Assembly: GCF_030658505.1 (NCBI RefSeq)
Contig: NZ_JAUTXR010000134.1
Location: forward strand, 62,001-126,000
Length of the DNA: 64,000 nucleotides
Source of the DNA: Stenotrophomonas raiganjensis (SeqCode)
Lineage (GTDB): Bacteria > Pseudomonadota > Gammaproteobacteria > Xanthomonadales > Xanthomonadaceae
Reading direction: 5' to 3'
Shown here: positions 18,485 to 28,236 of the stretch, piece by piece
Layout of the letters: every line of letters begins with the position of its first letter
Position numbering within the stretch: position 1 is the stretch's first letter
Program-made: the position numbers and the translations under genes
The notes under the pieces: model-generated
The model's database searches: none
Told to the model about the DNA's origin: nothing
What the model saw: the letters and a program-made list of their open reading frames with translations, nothing else

Positions 18485-19861
18485 TCACGCTGCGTCGATG
18501 GCCTCGGACAGCCGCTCCACCGCGATCACTTCCATTCCCTTCACCGAACCGCCCTTGGGCGCATTGGCCTTGGGCACGATGGCACGCTTGAAGCCGTGGG
18601 TGGCCGCCTCGCGCAGGCGGTCTTCGCCATTGGGCACCGGGCGGATCTCGCCGGACAGACCGACTTCGCCAAACGCAATCGTCTTCTCCGCAAGCGGCCG
18701 GTCCTGCAGAGAGGACAGCACCGCCAGCAGCACCGGCAGGTCGGCAGCGGTTTCCTGCACGCGGATGCCGCCCACGACGTTGACAAACACGTCCTGGTCG
18801 CCGACCAGCACGCCACCGTGGCGGTGCAGCACCGCCAGCAGCATGGCCAGGCGGTTCTGCTCCAGGCCGACCGCGACACGACGCGGATTCGACAGGGGCG
18901 ACGCATCCACCAGCGCCTGCACTTCCACCAGCAGCGGCCGGGTACCCTCGCGGGTGACCATCACGCAGCTGCCCGGCTGGTGGGTGCTGCCACCGGACAG
19001 GAAGATCGCCGACGGATTGGAGACTTCCTTCAGGCCCTTGTCGCCCATCGCGAACACGCCCAGCTCGTTGACCGCACCGAAGCGATTCTTGAACGCACGC
19101 AACAGGCGGAAGCGGCTGCCACTCTCACCTTCGAAATACAGCACCGCATCGACCATGTGCTCGAGCACGCGCGGGCCGGCGATACCGCCCTCCTTGGTCA
19201 CGTGGCCGACCAGGAACACGGCGGTGCCGGTTTCCTTGGCGAAGCGCACCAGGCGCGCCGCGCTCTCGCGCACCTGGCTGACCGAACCCGGCGCGGCGGT
19301 CAGGCTCTCGGTCCACAGGGTCTGCACGGAATCGGCCACGATCAGCCGCGGGCCGGCCTTGGACGCATGCTGCAGGATCGACTCGACCCCGGTCTCGGCC
19401 AGCGCATTGACCCCGTCCAGCGGTAGTTCCAGCCGGTGCGCGCGGCCGGCCACCTGGGCCAGCGACTCCTCGCCGGTGACGTACAGCACCGGCAGCTCGG
19501 CCGCCATCTTCGCCACCGCCTGCAGCAGCAGGGTCGACTTTCCGATGCCCGGGTCGCCGCCGACCAGCACCACCGCGCCCTCGACCAGGCCCCCGCCGAG
19601 CACGCGATCGAACTCGCCGATGCCAGTGGAGACCCGGCGATGCTCGGTCTGCTCCACGTCCTTCAGCGCGGTGATCTTCGGCGGATCGATCTTGCCGGCC
19701 CAGCCCGCCCGCCGCGAAGCTGGTGCCTTGGCTGCCGCCGCACTCTCCAGCACGATTTCAGACAGCGAGTTCCAGGCGTTGCACTCCGTGCACTGGCCCT
19801 GCCATTTGCTGAATTCGGCGCCGCATTCATTGCAGACGTAGGCGGTGCGGGCTTTGGCCAT
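18485..19861 (-). CDS. radA: DNA repair protein RadA
   Basis: A 458-aa RecA-like helicase that drives branch migration during recombinational repair. It has an N-terminal C4 zinc finger (CNECG and CTECN), Walker A GGDPGIGKSTLL, the RadA-specific KNRFG motif in FKNRFGAVNE, and a C-terminal Lon-like domain (DVFVNVVGGIRVQE to VGLSGEIRPV). The length is normal. It diverges from the c-di-GMP gene. Confidence 0.97.
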   Translation of the reverse strand: MAKARTAYVCNECGAEFSKWQGQCTECNAWNSLSEIVLESAAAAKAPASRRAGWAGKIDPPKITALKDVEQTEHRRVSTGIGEFDRVLGGGLVEGAVVLVGGDPGIGKSTLLLQAVAKMAAELPVLYVTGEESLAQVAGRAHRLELPLDGVNALAETGVESILQHASKAGPRLIVADSVQTLWTESLTAAPGSVSQVRESAARLVRFAKETGTAVFLVGHVTKEGGIAGPRVLEHMVDAVLYFEGESGSRFRLLRAFKNRFGAVNELGVFAMGDKGLKEVSNPSAIFLSGGSTHQPGSCVMVTREGTRPLLVEVQALVDASPLSNPRRVAVGLEQNRLAMLLAVLHRHGGVLVGDQDVFVNVVGGIRVQETAADLPVLLAVLSSLQDRPLAEKTIAFGEVGLSGEIRPVPNGEDRLREAATHGFKRAIVPKANAPKGGSVKGMEVIAVERLSEAIDAA

Positions 19862-20011
19862 CGGATGATTTCCAGCAACGGGAACAGGCGTGGCAGGATA
19901 GCCGAGCCGGGTCGCAGGTGCTGCGACCGCTCAAGTCCCACCCACCCGCGCCGATAGGGGTCGCGGGCGTGCGCCTTGCGGGCGCCCCCTCCCTCCCCCA
20001 CTGGATTCAAC

Positions 20012-22069
20012 ATGACTGGCAGTTACAGTCAGAGCCTGGTCATCATCTCGCTGCTGGTGGCCATTCTTGCTTCGTACACGGCGCTGGACATGGCCGGGCG
20101 CCTGGCTACGGCCGAGGGCCGCGTGGCCCGCTGGTGGCTGGCCGGTGGCGCGGCAGCGATGGGCCTGGGCATCTGGTCGATGCACTTCATCGGCATGCTC
20201 GCCTTCGACCTGCCGATCCCGGTCGGCTATGACCTCGGCATCACCCTGTACTCGCTGGCGGTCTCGATCGGCGCCTCGGCCTATGCGCTGTGGCTGGTGT
20301 CGCGGCCCAGCCTGCCGTGGCGGCGGTTGCTGGCCGGCGCGGTGCTGATGGGGCTGGGCATCGCCACCATGCATTACCTGGGCATGGCCGCGATGCGCAT
20401 GCAGCCGGGCATCGACTATCACCCGGGCTGGTTCGCCGCCTCCATCGCGGTAGCCATCGGTGCCGCGGGTGCCGCACTGTGGATCGCCTTCCGCCTGCGC
20501 ACGGAGCGGCGCAATACCCTGATGCTGCGCGCGCTCGCATCGCTGGTGATGGGCCTGGCCATTGTCGGCATGCACTACACCGGCATGGCGGCCGCGCGCT
20601 TCCCCGAAGGCAGCATCTGCGGCGCGGTCGGCAGTGGCGGCATCGACACCCGCTGGCTGGCGGTGCTGGTGATCGTCACCACCGTGGCCACGCTGGGTAT
20701 CGCCCTGGTCGCCTCGCTGTTCGACCGGCAGATGCGCGTGCGCACCGGGCTGCTGGCCGACTCGCTGGCACACGCCAATGACAAGCTGATCCAGGCCGCG
20801 CTGCATGATCCGCTGACCCAGCTGCCCAACCGCATGCTGCTGCAGGACCGCATCGAGCAGGCCATCGAGAAGGCGCGACGCCGCAGCCATGCGGTGGCAG
20901 TGATGTTCTGCGACCTGGACGGCTTCAAGGCCGTCAACGATGCCTATGGCCACCAGCTCGGCGACCGCCTGCTGGTGGCGGTGGCCCAGCGCATCGGCGG
21001 CCTGCTGCGCCCGCAGGACACCTTCGCCCGTCTCGGCGGCGACGAGTTCGTGATCGTGCTGGCCATCGATATTCCCGACGATGCGGTGGTGGTGGCCGAG
21101 CGCATCATCGCTGCGGCGGGCGAGCCGTTCACCCTGGATGCGGCCGAACTGCAGGTCAGTGCCAGCCTCGGCATCGCCCTGTACCCGGACGACGCCAGCA
21201 ACGAGCGCGAACTGATGGCGCACGCCGATGCGGCGATGTACCACACCAAGGAAACCGGACGGAACGGCTATACCTTCTTCACGCCATCGATGCAGCTGAG
21301 CGCCAACCGCCAGCTGCGCCTGCTGCAGGACCTGCGCAAGGCGATCGCGCGTGGCGAACTGGTGCTGCACTACCAGCCCAAGTTCCCGGCGGCGGGTGCA
21401 CCGGCCACCGGCGCCGAGGCCCTGCTGCGCTGGCAGCACCCGGAGCTGGGCCTGCTGGCACCGGATGTGTTCATTCCCATTGCCGAACGCAGTGGCCTGA
21501 TCCTGCCGATCGGCGACTGGGTACTGGACCGCGCCTGCGCGCAGCTGCGTGCGTGGCACGATGCCGGGCATGCCGAATGGTCGATGGCGGTGAACCTTTC
21601 GCCACTTCAGTTCTCCTCGCCGGCCCTGTTGGACAGCGTGCGCGAGGCACTGGAGCGGCACCGGATCGAACCGGCGCGGCTGACCCTGGAGATCACCGAG
21701 ACCACGGCGATGAAGGACGTCGATGCCAGCCTGGCGATCCTCAACGCCCTGACCGCGATGGGGGTGCACATCGCCATCGATGATTTCGGCACCGGCTATT
21801 CCAGCCTGCTGTATCTCAAGCGCATGCCCGCCACCGAACTGAAGATCGACCGTGCATTCGTGCACGATCTGGAGTGCAACGCCGAAGATGCCGCCATCGT
21901 CTCGTCGATCATCGCACTGGGCCGCACCCTGCAGCTGCAGGTGGTGGCCGAAGGCGTGGAGACGCAGGCGCAGCGTGAATACCTGAGCGAGCTGGGCTGC
22001 GACCAGTTGCAGGGCTACCACCTGGGCCGGCCGATGGAGGCCGAGGAGTTCCTGCGCCGGGTGGGGTGA
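20012..22069 (+). CDS. MHYT-GGDEF-EAL membrane c-di-GMP protein
   Basis: A 685-aa protein. The N-terminal MHYT sensor (residues about 1-245) has seven transmembrane helices and the motif copies MHFIGM, MHYLGM and MHYTGM, thought to bind copper and sense gas or redox. The GGDEF domain has an intact RLGGDEFVIVL. The EAL domain has intact EALLRW, EITET, DDFGTGYSS and EGVET. Both catalytic centres look competent, so it may both make and break c-di-GMP. The ATG at 20012 starts right before the first membrane helix. Confidence 0.93.
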   Translation: MTGSYSQSLVIISLLVAILASYTALDMAGRLATAEGRVARWWLAGGAAAMGLGIWSMHFIGMLAFDLPIPVGYDLGITLYSLAVSIGASAYALWLVSRPSLPWRRLLAGAVLMGLGIATMHYLGMAAMRMQPGIDYHPGWFAASIAVAIGAAGAALWIAFRLRTERRNTLMLRALASLVMGLAIVGMHYTGMAAARFPEGSICGAVGSGGIDTRWLAVLVIVTTVATLGIALVASLFDRQMRVRTGLLADSLAHANDKLIQAALHDPLTQLPNRMLLQDRIEQAIEKARRRSHAVAVMFCDLDGFKAVNDAYGHQLGDRLLVAVAQRIGGLLRPQDTFARLGGDEFVIVLAIDIPDDAVVVAERIIAAAGEPFTLDAAELQVSASLGIALYPDDASNERELMAHADAAMYHTKETGRNGYTFFTPSMQLSANRQLRLLQDLRKAIARGELVLHYQPKFPAAGAPATGAEALLRWQHPELGLLAPDVFIPIAERSGLILPIGDWVLDRACAQLRAWHDAGHAEWSMAVNLSPLQFSSPALLDSVREALERHRIEPARLTLEITETTAMKDVDASLAILNALTAMGVHIAIDDFGTGYSSLLYLKRMPATELKIDRAFVHDLECNAEDAAIVSSIIALGRTLQLQVVAEGVETQAQREYLSELGCDQLQGYHLGRPMEAEEFLRRVG

Positions 22070-22142
22070 GGCCCCGGTTTCGAGGTCGGGCCCCTTGCCG
22101 CAGGCAAGCGCTCTGCCCCCGGATGGATCGTGCGCGCGGTTC

Positions 22143-22222
22143 ATCCACGCATGGCGTGGATCTACGGGTAGCGCCGGCCGGGGGCCGGCTACCCGGGTTT
22201 GCCGGCCAGCGGCCGGCACTAC
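22143..22222. repeat. Three GTAG palindromic repeats (SMAG-like)
   Basis: An inverted unit with stem ATCCACGC/GCGTGGAT occupies 22143-22165. A direct unit starting GTAGCGCCGGCC occupies 22168-22190, and an inverted unit (GCCGGCCAGCGGCCGGC) ends CTAC at 22222. They fill the gap between two convergent genes. Confidence 0.75.
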
Positions 22223-22238
22223 CGGACGACGGAAAAAC

Positions 22239-22266
22239 AGAAAGGCCGCCCGGGGGCGGCCTTTCT
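22239..22266. terminator. Bidirectional terminator for cyo operon and the c-di-GMP gene
   Basis: Twelve-bp perfect arms AGAAAGGCCGCC and GGCGGCCTTTCT enclose a CGGG loop, with a run of A on the left giving a U-run for the minus-strand cyo transcript. Confidence 0.85.
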
Positions 22267-22288
22267 GCGTGGCAACGTCGCAGGGACG

Positions 22289-22630
22289 TCAGTGCATCAT
22301 GTGCACGTTCATGTTGTGCATGACCCACAGGGTGCCGATCACGATGATGCCGATCACCACCACGGTGAAGGCCGCAGCGTTGACGTTCCAGCGGCTTTCC
22401 GAAGAGCGGTCCAGGTGCAGGAAGAACACCAGGTGGACCAGCATCTGCAGCACCGCGGTGACCGCGATCACCACACCGTTGACGGTGCGCGAGAAGTCGC
22501 CCGACATCACCATCCAGAACGGGATGACGGTCAGCACCACCGCCAGCACGAAGCCGATCAGGTAGGACTTGACGCTGCCGTGGCTCTCGCCGCCGGCTGC
22601 GTGGTCGTGTGCATGGTTGTCATGTGCCAT
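22289..22630 (-). CDS. cyoD: Cytochrome o ubiquinol oxidase subunit IV
   Basis: A 113-aa protein with three transmembrane helices and the family segment LVHLVFFLHLDRSSESRWN. It is the accessory subunit IV of the bo3 terminal oxidase, needed for CuB assembly in E. coli. The N-terminus is His-rich ([14 protein letters not shown]), an unusual extension shared with other subunits here. The start overlaps the cyoC stop by one base. Confidence 0.95.
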   Translation of the reverse strand: MAHDNHAHDHAAGGESHGSVKSYLIGFVLAVVLTVIPFWMVMSGDFSRTVNGVVIAVTAVLQMLVHLVFFLHLDRSSESRWNVNAAAFTVVVIGIIVIGTLWVMHNMNVHMMH

Positions 22631-23268
22631 TACAGCGCTCCATTGAGGTAGACGACGGAGAACACGCCGATCCAGATCAGGTCCAGGAAGTGCCAGAACA
22701 GGCTCAGGCACGCCATGCGGGTCTTGTTGGTCGGGGTCAGGCCGTACTTCTTCAGCTGCACGAACATCACCAGCAGCCACAGCAGGCCGGCGCTGACGTG
22801 CAGGCCGTGGGTACCGACCAGGGCGAAGAACGCCGACAGGAAGGCACTGCGGTCCGGACCGTAGCCCTGATGGATCAGGTGCTGGAACTCCCACACTTCC
22901 ATGCACATGAAGCCGAAGCCCAGCAGCCAGGTGATGCCCAGCCACAGGTACATCTGGCCCATCTGCTTGCGGTGCATGGCAATCATGCCCAGGCCGAAGG
23001 TCAGCGACGAGGTCAGCAGCAGCGCGGTTTCCCACGCCACGAACGGCAGCTCGAACAGGTCCTTCGCGGTGGGACCGCCATCGGTACCGCCTGCCAGCAC
23101 CACGTAGGTGGCGAACAGCGAGGCGAAGATGAGGCAGTCGCTCATCAGGTACACCCAGAAACCGAAGACGGTATTGCCGCCGGTGTCGTGGTGCTCGTGG
23201 TCGTCATGGCCATGGGCCGCCGCGTGCGCGGCGTGCCCGTGGCTCAGGGTCGAGGTATTGGTGCTCAT
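22630..23268 (-). CDS. cyoC: Cytochrome o ubiquinol oxidase subunit III
   Basis: A 212-aa protein with five transmembrane helices. Family landmarks are [21 protein letters not shown] and [14 protein letters not shown]. The first 30 residues are His-rich ([19 protein letters not shown]). The true start lies inside cyoB's 3' end by 4 nt (ATGA overlap), which fixes it against longer frames and indicates translational coupling. Confidence 0.96.
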   Translation of the reverse strand: MSTNTSTLSHGHAAHAAAHGHDDHEHHDTGGNTVFGFWVYLMSDCLIFASLFATYVVLAGGTDGGPTAKDLFELPFVAWETALLLTSSLTFGLGMIAMHRKQMGQMYLWLGITWLLGFGFMCMEVWEFQHLIHQGYGPDRSAFLSAFFALVGTHGLHVSAGLLWLLVMFVQLKKYGLTPTNKTRMACLSLFWHFLDLIWIGVFSVVYLNGAL

Positions 23269-25268
23269 GCCTTCAGCTCCGACTTCACCAGGCCCTGGGC
23301 TTCCAGGTGCTTGCGGTGTTCGTTCTCGATGCGTTCCACCTCGGCGGCCGGGACCCAGTAGTCCACGTCCTGGTCGAAGGTGCGGTAGATGAACGTGGCG
23401 ATCATGCCGACAAAGCCGACGATGGCCAGCCACCAGATGTGCCAGATCATCGCGAAGCCGAACACCAGGCTGAAGGCACCGATGACAACGCCCGTGCCGG
23501 TGTTGCGCGGCATGTGGATGTCGGTGTACTTGGCCGGCTTCGGCCAGGCTTCACCGCGCTGCTTGCGCTCCCAGAAATCGTCCAGCTCGGTGACTTCCGG
23601 CAGCGTGCCGAAGTTGTAGAAGGCCGGCGGCGAAGAGGTTTCCCACTCCAGCGTACGGGCATCCCACGGGTCGCCGGTCAGGTCGACGGTCTTCTTGCGG
23701 TCGCGGATCGACACGGCCACCTGGATGATCTGGCACAGGATGCCGGCGCCAACGATGAAGGCACCTGCGGCGGCGATCAGCAGCAGCGGCTCGTAGGCCG
23801 GGTTGACCGTGCTCTGCAGGCGACGGGTCATGCCCATGAAGCCCAGCACGTACATCGGCATGAAGGTCACGTAGAAGCCGATGAACCAGCACCAGAACGC
23901 GCACTTGCCCCAGAACTCGTTGAGGCGGAAGCCGAACATCTTCGGCCACCAGTAGGTGATGCCGGCGAACATGCCGAACACCACGCCGCCGATGATGACG
24001 TTGTGGAAGTGGGCGATCAGGAACAGGCTGTTGTGCAGCACGAAGTCGATGGCCGGAATCGCCAGCATCACGCCGGTCATGCCGCCGATGACGAAGGTGA
24101 CCATGAAGCCGATGGTCCACAGCACCGGGGTGGTGAAGTGCACGCGACCGCGGAACATGGTGAACAGCCAGTTGAAGATCTTCACGCCGGTCGGGATCGA
24201 GATGATCATCGTCGTGATGCCGAAGAAGGCATTGACGTTGGCACCCGAACCCATGGTGAAGAAGTGGTGCAGCCACACGATGAACGACAGCACGCCGATG
24301 CAGGCGGTGGCGTAGACCATGCCCTTGTAGCCGAACAGCGCCTTGCGCGAGAAGGTCGCGATGACTTCGGAGAACACACCGAACGCCGGCAGGACCAGGA
24401 TGTACACCTCCGGGTGCCCCCAGATCCAGATCAGGTTGATGTACAGCATGGCGTTGCCGCCACCGTCATTGGTGAAGAAGTGCGTACCCAGGTAACGGTC
24501 CAGGGTCAGCAGCACCAGGGTGATGGTCAGCACCGGGAAGGCAGCGACGATCAGCACGTTGGTCACCAGGGCGGTCCAGGTGAACACTGGCATCTGCATC
24601 AGCTTCATGCTCGGGGTGCGCATCTTGAGGATGGTGATGAAGAAGTTGATACCACTGAGCGTGGTACCCAAGCCCGCCACCTGTAGACCCCAGATGTAGT
24701 AGTCCATGCCGACGCTTGGACTGTATTCGATGCCCGACAGTGGCGGGAATGCCAGCCAGCCGGTGGCAGCGAACTCACCGATCCACAGCGACAGCATGAT
24801 CAGCACCGCGCCGGACACGAACAGCCAGAAGCTGAGCGAGTTGACGAACGGGAACGCGACGTCGCGCGCACCGATCTGCAGCGGCACGGCCAGGTTCATC
24901 AGGCCGGTGATCAGCGGCATCGCCACGAAGAAGATCATGATCACGCCGTGGGCGGTGAAGATCTGGTCGTAGTGGTGCGGCGGCAGGTAACCCTCGGACC
25001 CGCCGACGGCGAGCGCCTGCTGGGTACGCATCATGATGGCGTCGGAGAAACCGCGCAGCAGCATGACGAAGGCGACGATGAGGTACATCACGCCGATCTT
25101 CTTGTGATCCACCGAGGTGAACCACTCCTTCCACAGATAGCCCCACAGCTTGAACTTGGTGATCAGGGCCATGACGCCCAGGCCACCCAGCACCGCGCCG
25201 ACCAGGGTGGTCAGCACGATCGGATCGTGGGGGATCGACTCAATTGAGAGTTTACCCAACATGTTCAT
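23265..25268 (-). CDS. cyoB: Cytochrome o ubiquinol oxidase subunit I
   Basis: A 667-aa haem-copper oxidase catalytic subunit that reduces oxygen to water and pumps protons in the inner membrane. Visible features are [15 protein letters not shown] (CuB His and the cross-linked Tyr), the HH pair in [14 protein letters not shown], and [13 protein letters not shown] (haem ligands). Length and about 15 helices fit CyoB rather than the shorter aa3 subunit I. The ATG overlaps the cyoA stop (ATGA). Confidence 0.97.
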   Translation of the reverse strand: MNMLGKLSIESIPHDPIVLTTLVGAVLGGLGVMALITKFKLWGYLWKEWFTSVDHKKIGVMYLIVAFVMLLRGFSDAIMMRTQQALAVGGSEGYLPPHHYDQIFTAHGVIMIFFVAMPLITGLMNLAVPLQIGARDVAFPFVNSLSFWLFVSGAVLIMLSLWIGEFAATGWLAFPPLSGIEYSPSVGMDYYIWGLQVAGLGTTLSGINFFITILKMRTPSMKLMQMPVFTWTALVTNVLIVAAFPVLTITLVLLTLDRYLGTHFFTNDGGGNAMLYINLIWIWGHPEVYILVLPAFGVFSEVIATFSRKALFGYKGMVYATACIGVLSFIVWLHHFFTMGSGANVNAFFGITTMIISIPTGVKIFNWLFTMFRGRVHFTTPVLWTIGFMVTFVIGGMTGVMLAIPAIDFVLHNSLFLIAHFHNVIIGGVVFGMFAGITYWWPKMFGFRLNEFWGKCAFWCWFIGFYVTFMPMYVLGFMGMTRRLQSTVNPAYEPLLLIAAAGAFIVGAGILCQIIQVAVSIRDRKKTVDLTGDPWDARTLEWETSSPPAFYNFGTLPEVTELDDFWERKQRGEAWPKPAKYTDIHMPRNTGTGVVIGAFSLVFGFAMIWHIWWLAIVGFVGMIATFIYRTFDQDVDYWVPAAEVERIENEHRKHLEAQGLVKSELKA

Positions 25269-26320
25269 TCTCCCGAGCCCGCGTGGCCGGCGTGACCGGC
25301 GGCGGCGTGCTCGTCAGCAGTGTGTCCGGCGTGTTCGGCCGGAGCGGCGGCAGCGTCGGTGTGGCCTTCATGGCCCTCGTGACCCGCATGGGCATCATGG
25401 CCTTCAGCAGCGGCGCCATCGGCCGGGGCCTTGTGCTCGTGCTTCATGCCGTAATGCTTGTTGTCGCCCATGTGCTTGGCGATGACCCAGTCGAACAGGC
25501 CTTCTTCGGTCTTGCCGAAGTAAGTGACCGGATACCACTCGGCGTTGCGTGCTTCACCCAGGGCCTTGAACGAGGCCTTGTCCAGGGTCTGCTCGCCGGC
25601 ACGGACCTGGTCCAGCCACTGGCGGTATTCGGCATCGGTGACCGAGTAGGCGGTGAAGTGCATCTTGGCGAAGCCTGCGCCACTGTAGTGCGAGGACATG
25701 CCCGGGAATTCACCGGTCTCGTTGGCGATCAGATGGAGCTTGGTCTCCATCGCAGCCATCGAGTAGATCATGCTGCCCAGGTGCGGGATGAAGAAGGCAT
25801 TCATCACCGAATCGGACGTGATCTTGAAGTTCAGCGGCGTGTTGACCGGGAACTTGATTTCGTTGACGACCGCCACCTTCTCTTCCGGATAGATGAACAG
25901 CCACTTCCAGTCCAGCGAGATCGCCTCGATGGTGACCGGCTTGACGTCCGATTCCAGCGGACGATACGGGTCCAGCGCGTGCGACGAACGCCAGGTCAGG
26001 ACCGCCAGCACCAGCACGATCATGCAGGGAATGGACCACACCACCACCTCGATCGCCGTCGAGTGGGACCACTTCGGCTCGTAACGGGCCTTGGTGTTGG
26101 AGGCGCGATACTTCCACGCGAAGGTCAGGGTCATGATGATGACCGGGATGACGACCAGCAGCATGAGCACGGTGGCCGTGATCAGCAGGGTCTTCTCATC
26201 CTGGCCGATCTGGCCCTTCGGACTGAGGATGGCCACGGCATCGCAGCCGGTGAGCATCACCAGCAACGACAGCAGCAGGCCCGGGCGCAACCAGCGCCCA
26301 AGGGTTTTCAACGGAATCAT
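25265..26320 (-). CDS. cyoA: Cytochrome o ubiquinol oxidase subunit II, His-rich tail
   Basis: A 351-aa lipoprotein subunit with lipobox LTGC, two membrane helices and a periplasmic cupredoxin domain. The CuA Cys ligands are absent ([13 protein letters not shown] where cytochrome c oxidases have CSxxCG), so quinol rather than cytochrome c is the donor. The last 60 residues are a His/Ala/Gly-rich tail with many GHxGH-like units, not found in E. coli CyoA. It is the first gene of cyoABCD. Confidence 0.96.
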   Translation of the reverse strand: MIPLKTLGRWLRPGLLLSLLVMLTGCDAVAILSPKGQIGQDEKTLLITATVLMLLVVIPVIIMTLTFAWKYRASNTKARYEPKWSHSTAIEVVVWSIPCMIVLVLAVLTWRSSHALDPYRPLESDVKPVTIEAISLDWKWLFIYPEEKVAVVNEIKFPVNTPLNFKITSDSVMNAFFIPHLGSMIYSMAAMETKLHLIANETGEFPGMSSHYSGAGFAKMHFTAYSVTDAEYRQWLDQVRAGEQTLDKASFKALGEARNAEWYPVTYFGKTEEGLFDWVIAKHMGDNKHYGMKHEHKAPADGAAAEGHDAHAGHEGHEGHTDAAAAPAEHAGHTADEHAAAGHAGHAGSGE

Positions 26321-26670
26321 CGGTCGATCCAATTGCGAGGGAATGCCGTTCCCCGTCCTGCCTGTTCCGGCCAAAGCCGGTCCCACCGGTCCGGGAGACA
26401 GGTAGGGAGGTGGGTCGAGTCAGCCTTTCAATTTTAGGCCGTCACCCATCATTTAAGAAAGGCATTGACATTGATCGAGCGCAGGAAAGGTCCGATTCTG
26501 GCTGCGACACGTTGTCGCACCGCGCGGGCGCGGCGGGCAGGACGCCCGGGGGCGGCATCCTGGCATCGGGTGCTGGCCGGCGGTCCGCCCTCGTTCGGCA
26601 AAGTCATCTGAACCTGTTCAGGCGTGCTGACAGGTGCCCGGCATGGGATGCTCGGCGCTGGAGGAAGCCC
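26321..26670. other. Divergent intergenic region, cyoA / GyrI-like gene
   Basis: This 350-bp gap must hold the cyo promoter (minus) and the GyrI-like gene promoter (plus). A TTGACA element sits at 26465-26470 without a convincing -10 at the right distance. A CCGGCC-AAAG-CCGG mini-hairpin occurs near 26368. No coding capacity was supported. Confidence 0.4.
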
Positions 26671-27291
26671 ATGGACAAGATCGACTTCAAGAAGCGCGAT
26701 CGCGCGTTGTACCAGCCCCCGGTGGGCCGGTTCGTGACGGTGGACGTACCGCCCCTGCCCTACGTGATGGTTGATGGTCGCGGCGACCCGAACACGGCCC
26801 CCGCCTACCTGCAGGCCGTGCAGTGGCTGTATTCGGTGAGCTATGCACTGAAGTTCGCACTGAAAGCCACGGGCCAGGATTACGTGGTGCCACCGCTGGA
26901 AGCGCTGTGGAGCGCCGAGGATCCGGCCAGCTTCGTCGCTCGGCGGAAGGATGAGTGGGCCTGGACCGTAATGATCCGCACGCCGGAGGGGATCGGTCCA
27001 GCGCAGTGGCAGGCCGCGATCAGCAAAGCGCGCACGAAGCTGGGGGATGCGCCGCCGAGCCTTCGCCATGAAATCCTTGCCGAGGGCCCCAGCCTGCAGA
27101 CCTTGCATGTGGGTGCCTACGATGACGAGGGCCCGATCCTGGCCCATCTGCACGGCGAGCTGATGCCCGCACTGGGTTACACCTTTGCCGGCCCCCATCA
27201 TGAGATCTACCTGAGCGACCCGCGCAGGACTGACGCGGCGCGGTTGAAAACCGTGCTGCGGCAGTCGGTGCGGCCGATTGGACCTGATTGA
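26671..27291 (+). CDS. GyrI-like small-molecule-binding domain protein
   Basis: A 206-aa soluble protein of the GyrI-like family, the ligand-binding fold of SoxS/BmrR-type regulators without a DNA-binding part. It has MDKIDFKKRDRALYQPP then PPLPYVMVDGRGDPN, the conserved beta start, and ends HHEIYLSDPRRTDAARLKTVLRQ. The ATG at 26671 follows a GGAGGAAG ribosome-binding site. The ligand is unknown. Confidence 0.85.
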   Translation: MDKIDFKKRDRALYQPPVGRFVTVDVPPLPYVMVDGRGDPNTAPAYLQAVQWLYSVSYALKFALKATGQDYVVPPLEALWSAEDPASFVARRKDEWAWTVMIRTPEGIGPAQWQAAISKARTKLGDAPPSLRHEILAEGPSLQTLHVGAYDDEGPILAHLHGELMPALGYTFAGPHHEIYLSDPRRTDAARLKTVLRQSVRPIGPD

Positions 27292-27319
27292 GGTTCACGC
27301 ACATGACACAAGGAACGCC

Positions 27320-27652
27320 ATGCGCCTGATCAACCGGCTGCTGAACTGGACCACCCTGCCCGCTGGGCGCCGCCTGATGGCCGTGCTGGGTGCTGCGCTG
27401 GTGATCGTGCTGGCCTGCAATCCGGCGCTGTCGCCGTTGCTGCCGGTGGTGGACGCGCTCGGGCTGGACGTGCTGGTGCTGTTGCTGGGTGCGCAGATGG
27501 TGGCGGTACTGCCTTGGGTGCGGGAGCGGGCCGCGCGCGGGACCAAGGTGCTCGCACGCCTGCTGATCGGCGCATCGGCGGGAGCAGCAGGTGGCTATCT
27601 CCGGCAGCTCGCGTGGTGGCTGGCACGGGGCGCAGGGATGACGAGGCGTTGA
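27320..27652 (+). CDS. Small membrane protein
   Basis: A 110-aa product with two or three hydrophobic segments (LMAVLGAALVIVLACNPALS, LDVLVLLLGAQMVAVLP) and a basic C-terminus. The ATG follows AGGAACGCC. It is the last chromosomal gene before the island and may be co-transcribed with the GyrI-like gene 28 bp upstream. No family recognised. Confidence 0.55.
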   Translation: MRLINRLLNWTTLPAGRRLMAVLGAALVIVLACNPALSPLLPVVDALGLDVLVLLLGAQMVAVLPWVRERAARGTKVLARLLIGASAGAAGGYLRQLAWWLARGAGMTRR

Positions 27653-27712
27653 TGAAGGCTTGCAGCCTTCGGTGAGGTGGTCATCCAATGATCACCGGCG
27701 GGCACAAACAAA

Positions 27713-27737
27713 AAGCCCCAACCAAAGGTTGGGGCTT
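27713..27737 (-). terminator. Original chromosomal terminator of tRNA-Thr, displaced to left island end
   Basis: Eleven-bp arms AAGCCCCAACC and GGTTGGGGCTT with an AAA loop are followed on the minus strand by TTTTTGTTTG. It lies directly downstream of the truncated tRNA 3' copy and resembles the different hairpin behind the intact tRNA at 41919-41940. Confidence 0.75.
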
Positions 27738-27745
27738 CTCATTAC

Positions 27746-27793
27746 AACTGGTGCCGGAAACAGGAGTCGAACCTGCGACCTACGCATTACGAA
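27746..27793. repeat. Left attachment repeat (48-bp tRNA-Thr 3' copy)
   Basis: It is identical over 48 bp to 41949-41996. It contains the tRNA 3' end from just beyond CCA through the acceptor, T arm and anticodon 3' stem to the anticodon loop. Identity stops after GCATTACGAA. It is not a functional tRNA because the 5' half is missing. Confidence 0.92.
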
Positions 27794-28236
27794 CCCACGC
27801 CAGATCAGCGACTTACCGGCAAAGTACAGTACGTGCGACCTCCGAGCCGACCACGCCGGGATGGGCCGACACGCCGGGATGGCTCGCTGGGATCGACCCA
27901 AGCAGATCAGGACAAGACAGCCTGTACAACCATAAGTGCCAACTAAGCCAGAGCCCGACGCGCGCCGAGGCTGACGTCAACGCATAAGATCGAAAGCGAC
28001 TCGGCTTATACAACCCGATCACAACTAAGCATGAGACTCGAACTCCGCCATTCGAGTGCGACTTGTAACGACATACCCGCCACATGGAAGAACTTGATGA
28101 GCCTCACCGACGGATAGCCCAGACCAATTAGCCCTTCAGTTGCGGTCGTCAATGGTGTTTAATCGCTACGGGGCCAACCAGCCTTGCAACCAGGCAACTT
28201 ACGCCAGCAGTAAAACTACAGCAAGAGGGAACGCTA
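27794..28236. other. Non-coding left end of island
   Basis: No supported gene. It has a 12-bp tandem repeat (ACGCCGGGATGG, twice near 27855-27885) and a stretch around 28030-28050 (TGAGACTCGAACTCCGCC) that resembles the complement of a tRNA T arm. It probably includes recombinase arm sites, tRNA debris and the hamA promoter. Confidence 0.4.

Noticed and set aside
27746-27793. Second functional tRNA gene
   Set aside because: Only the 3' part of tRNA-Thr is present; after the anticodon loop the sequence diverges and cannot form the D arm or acceptor stem.
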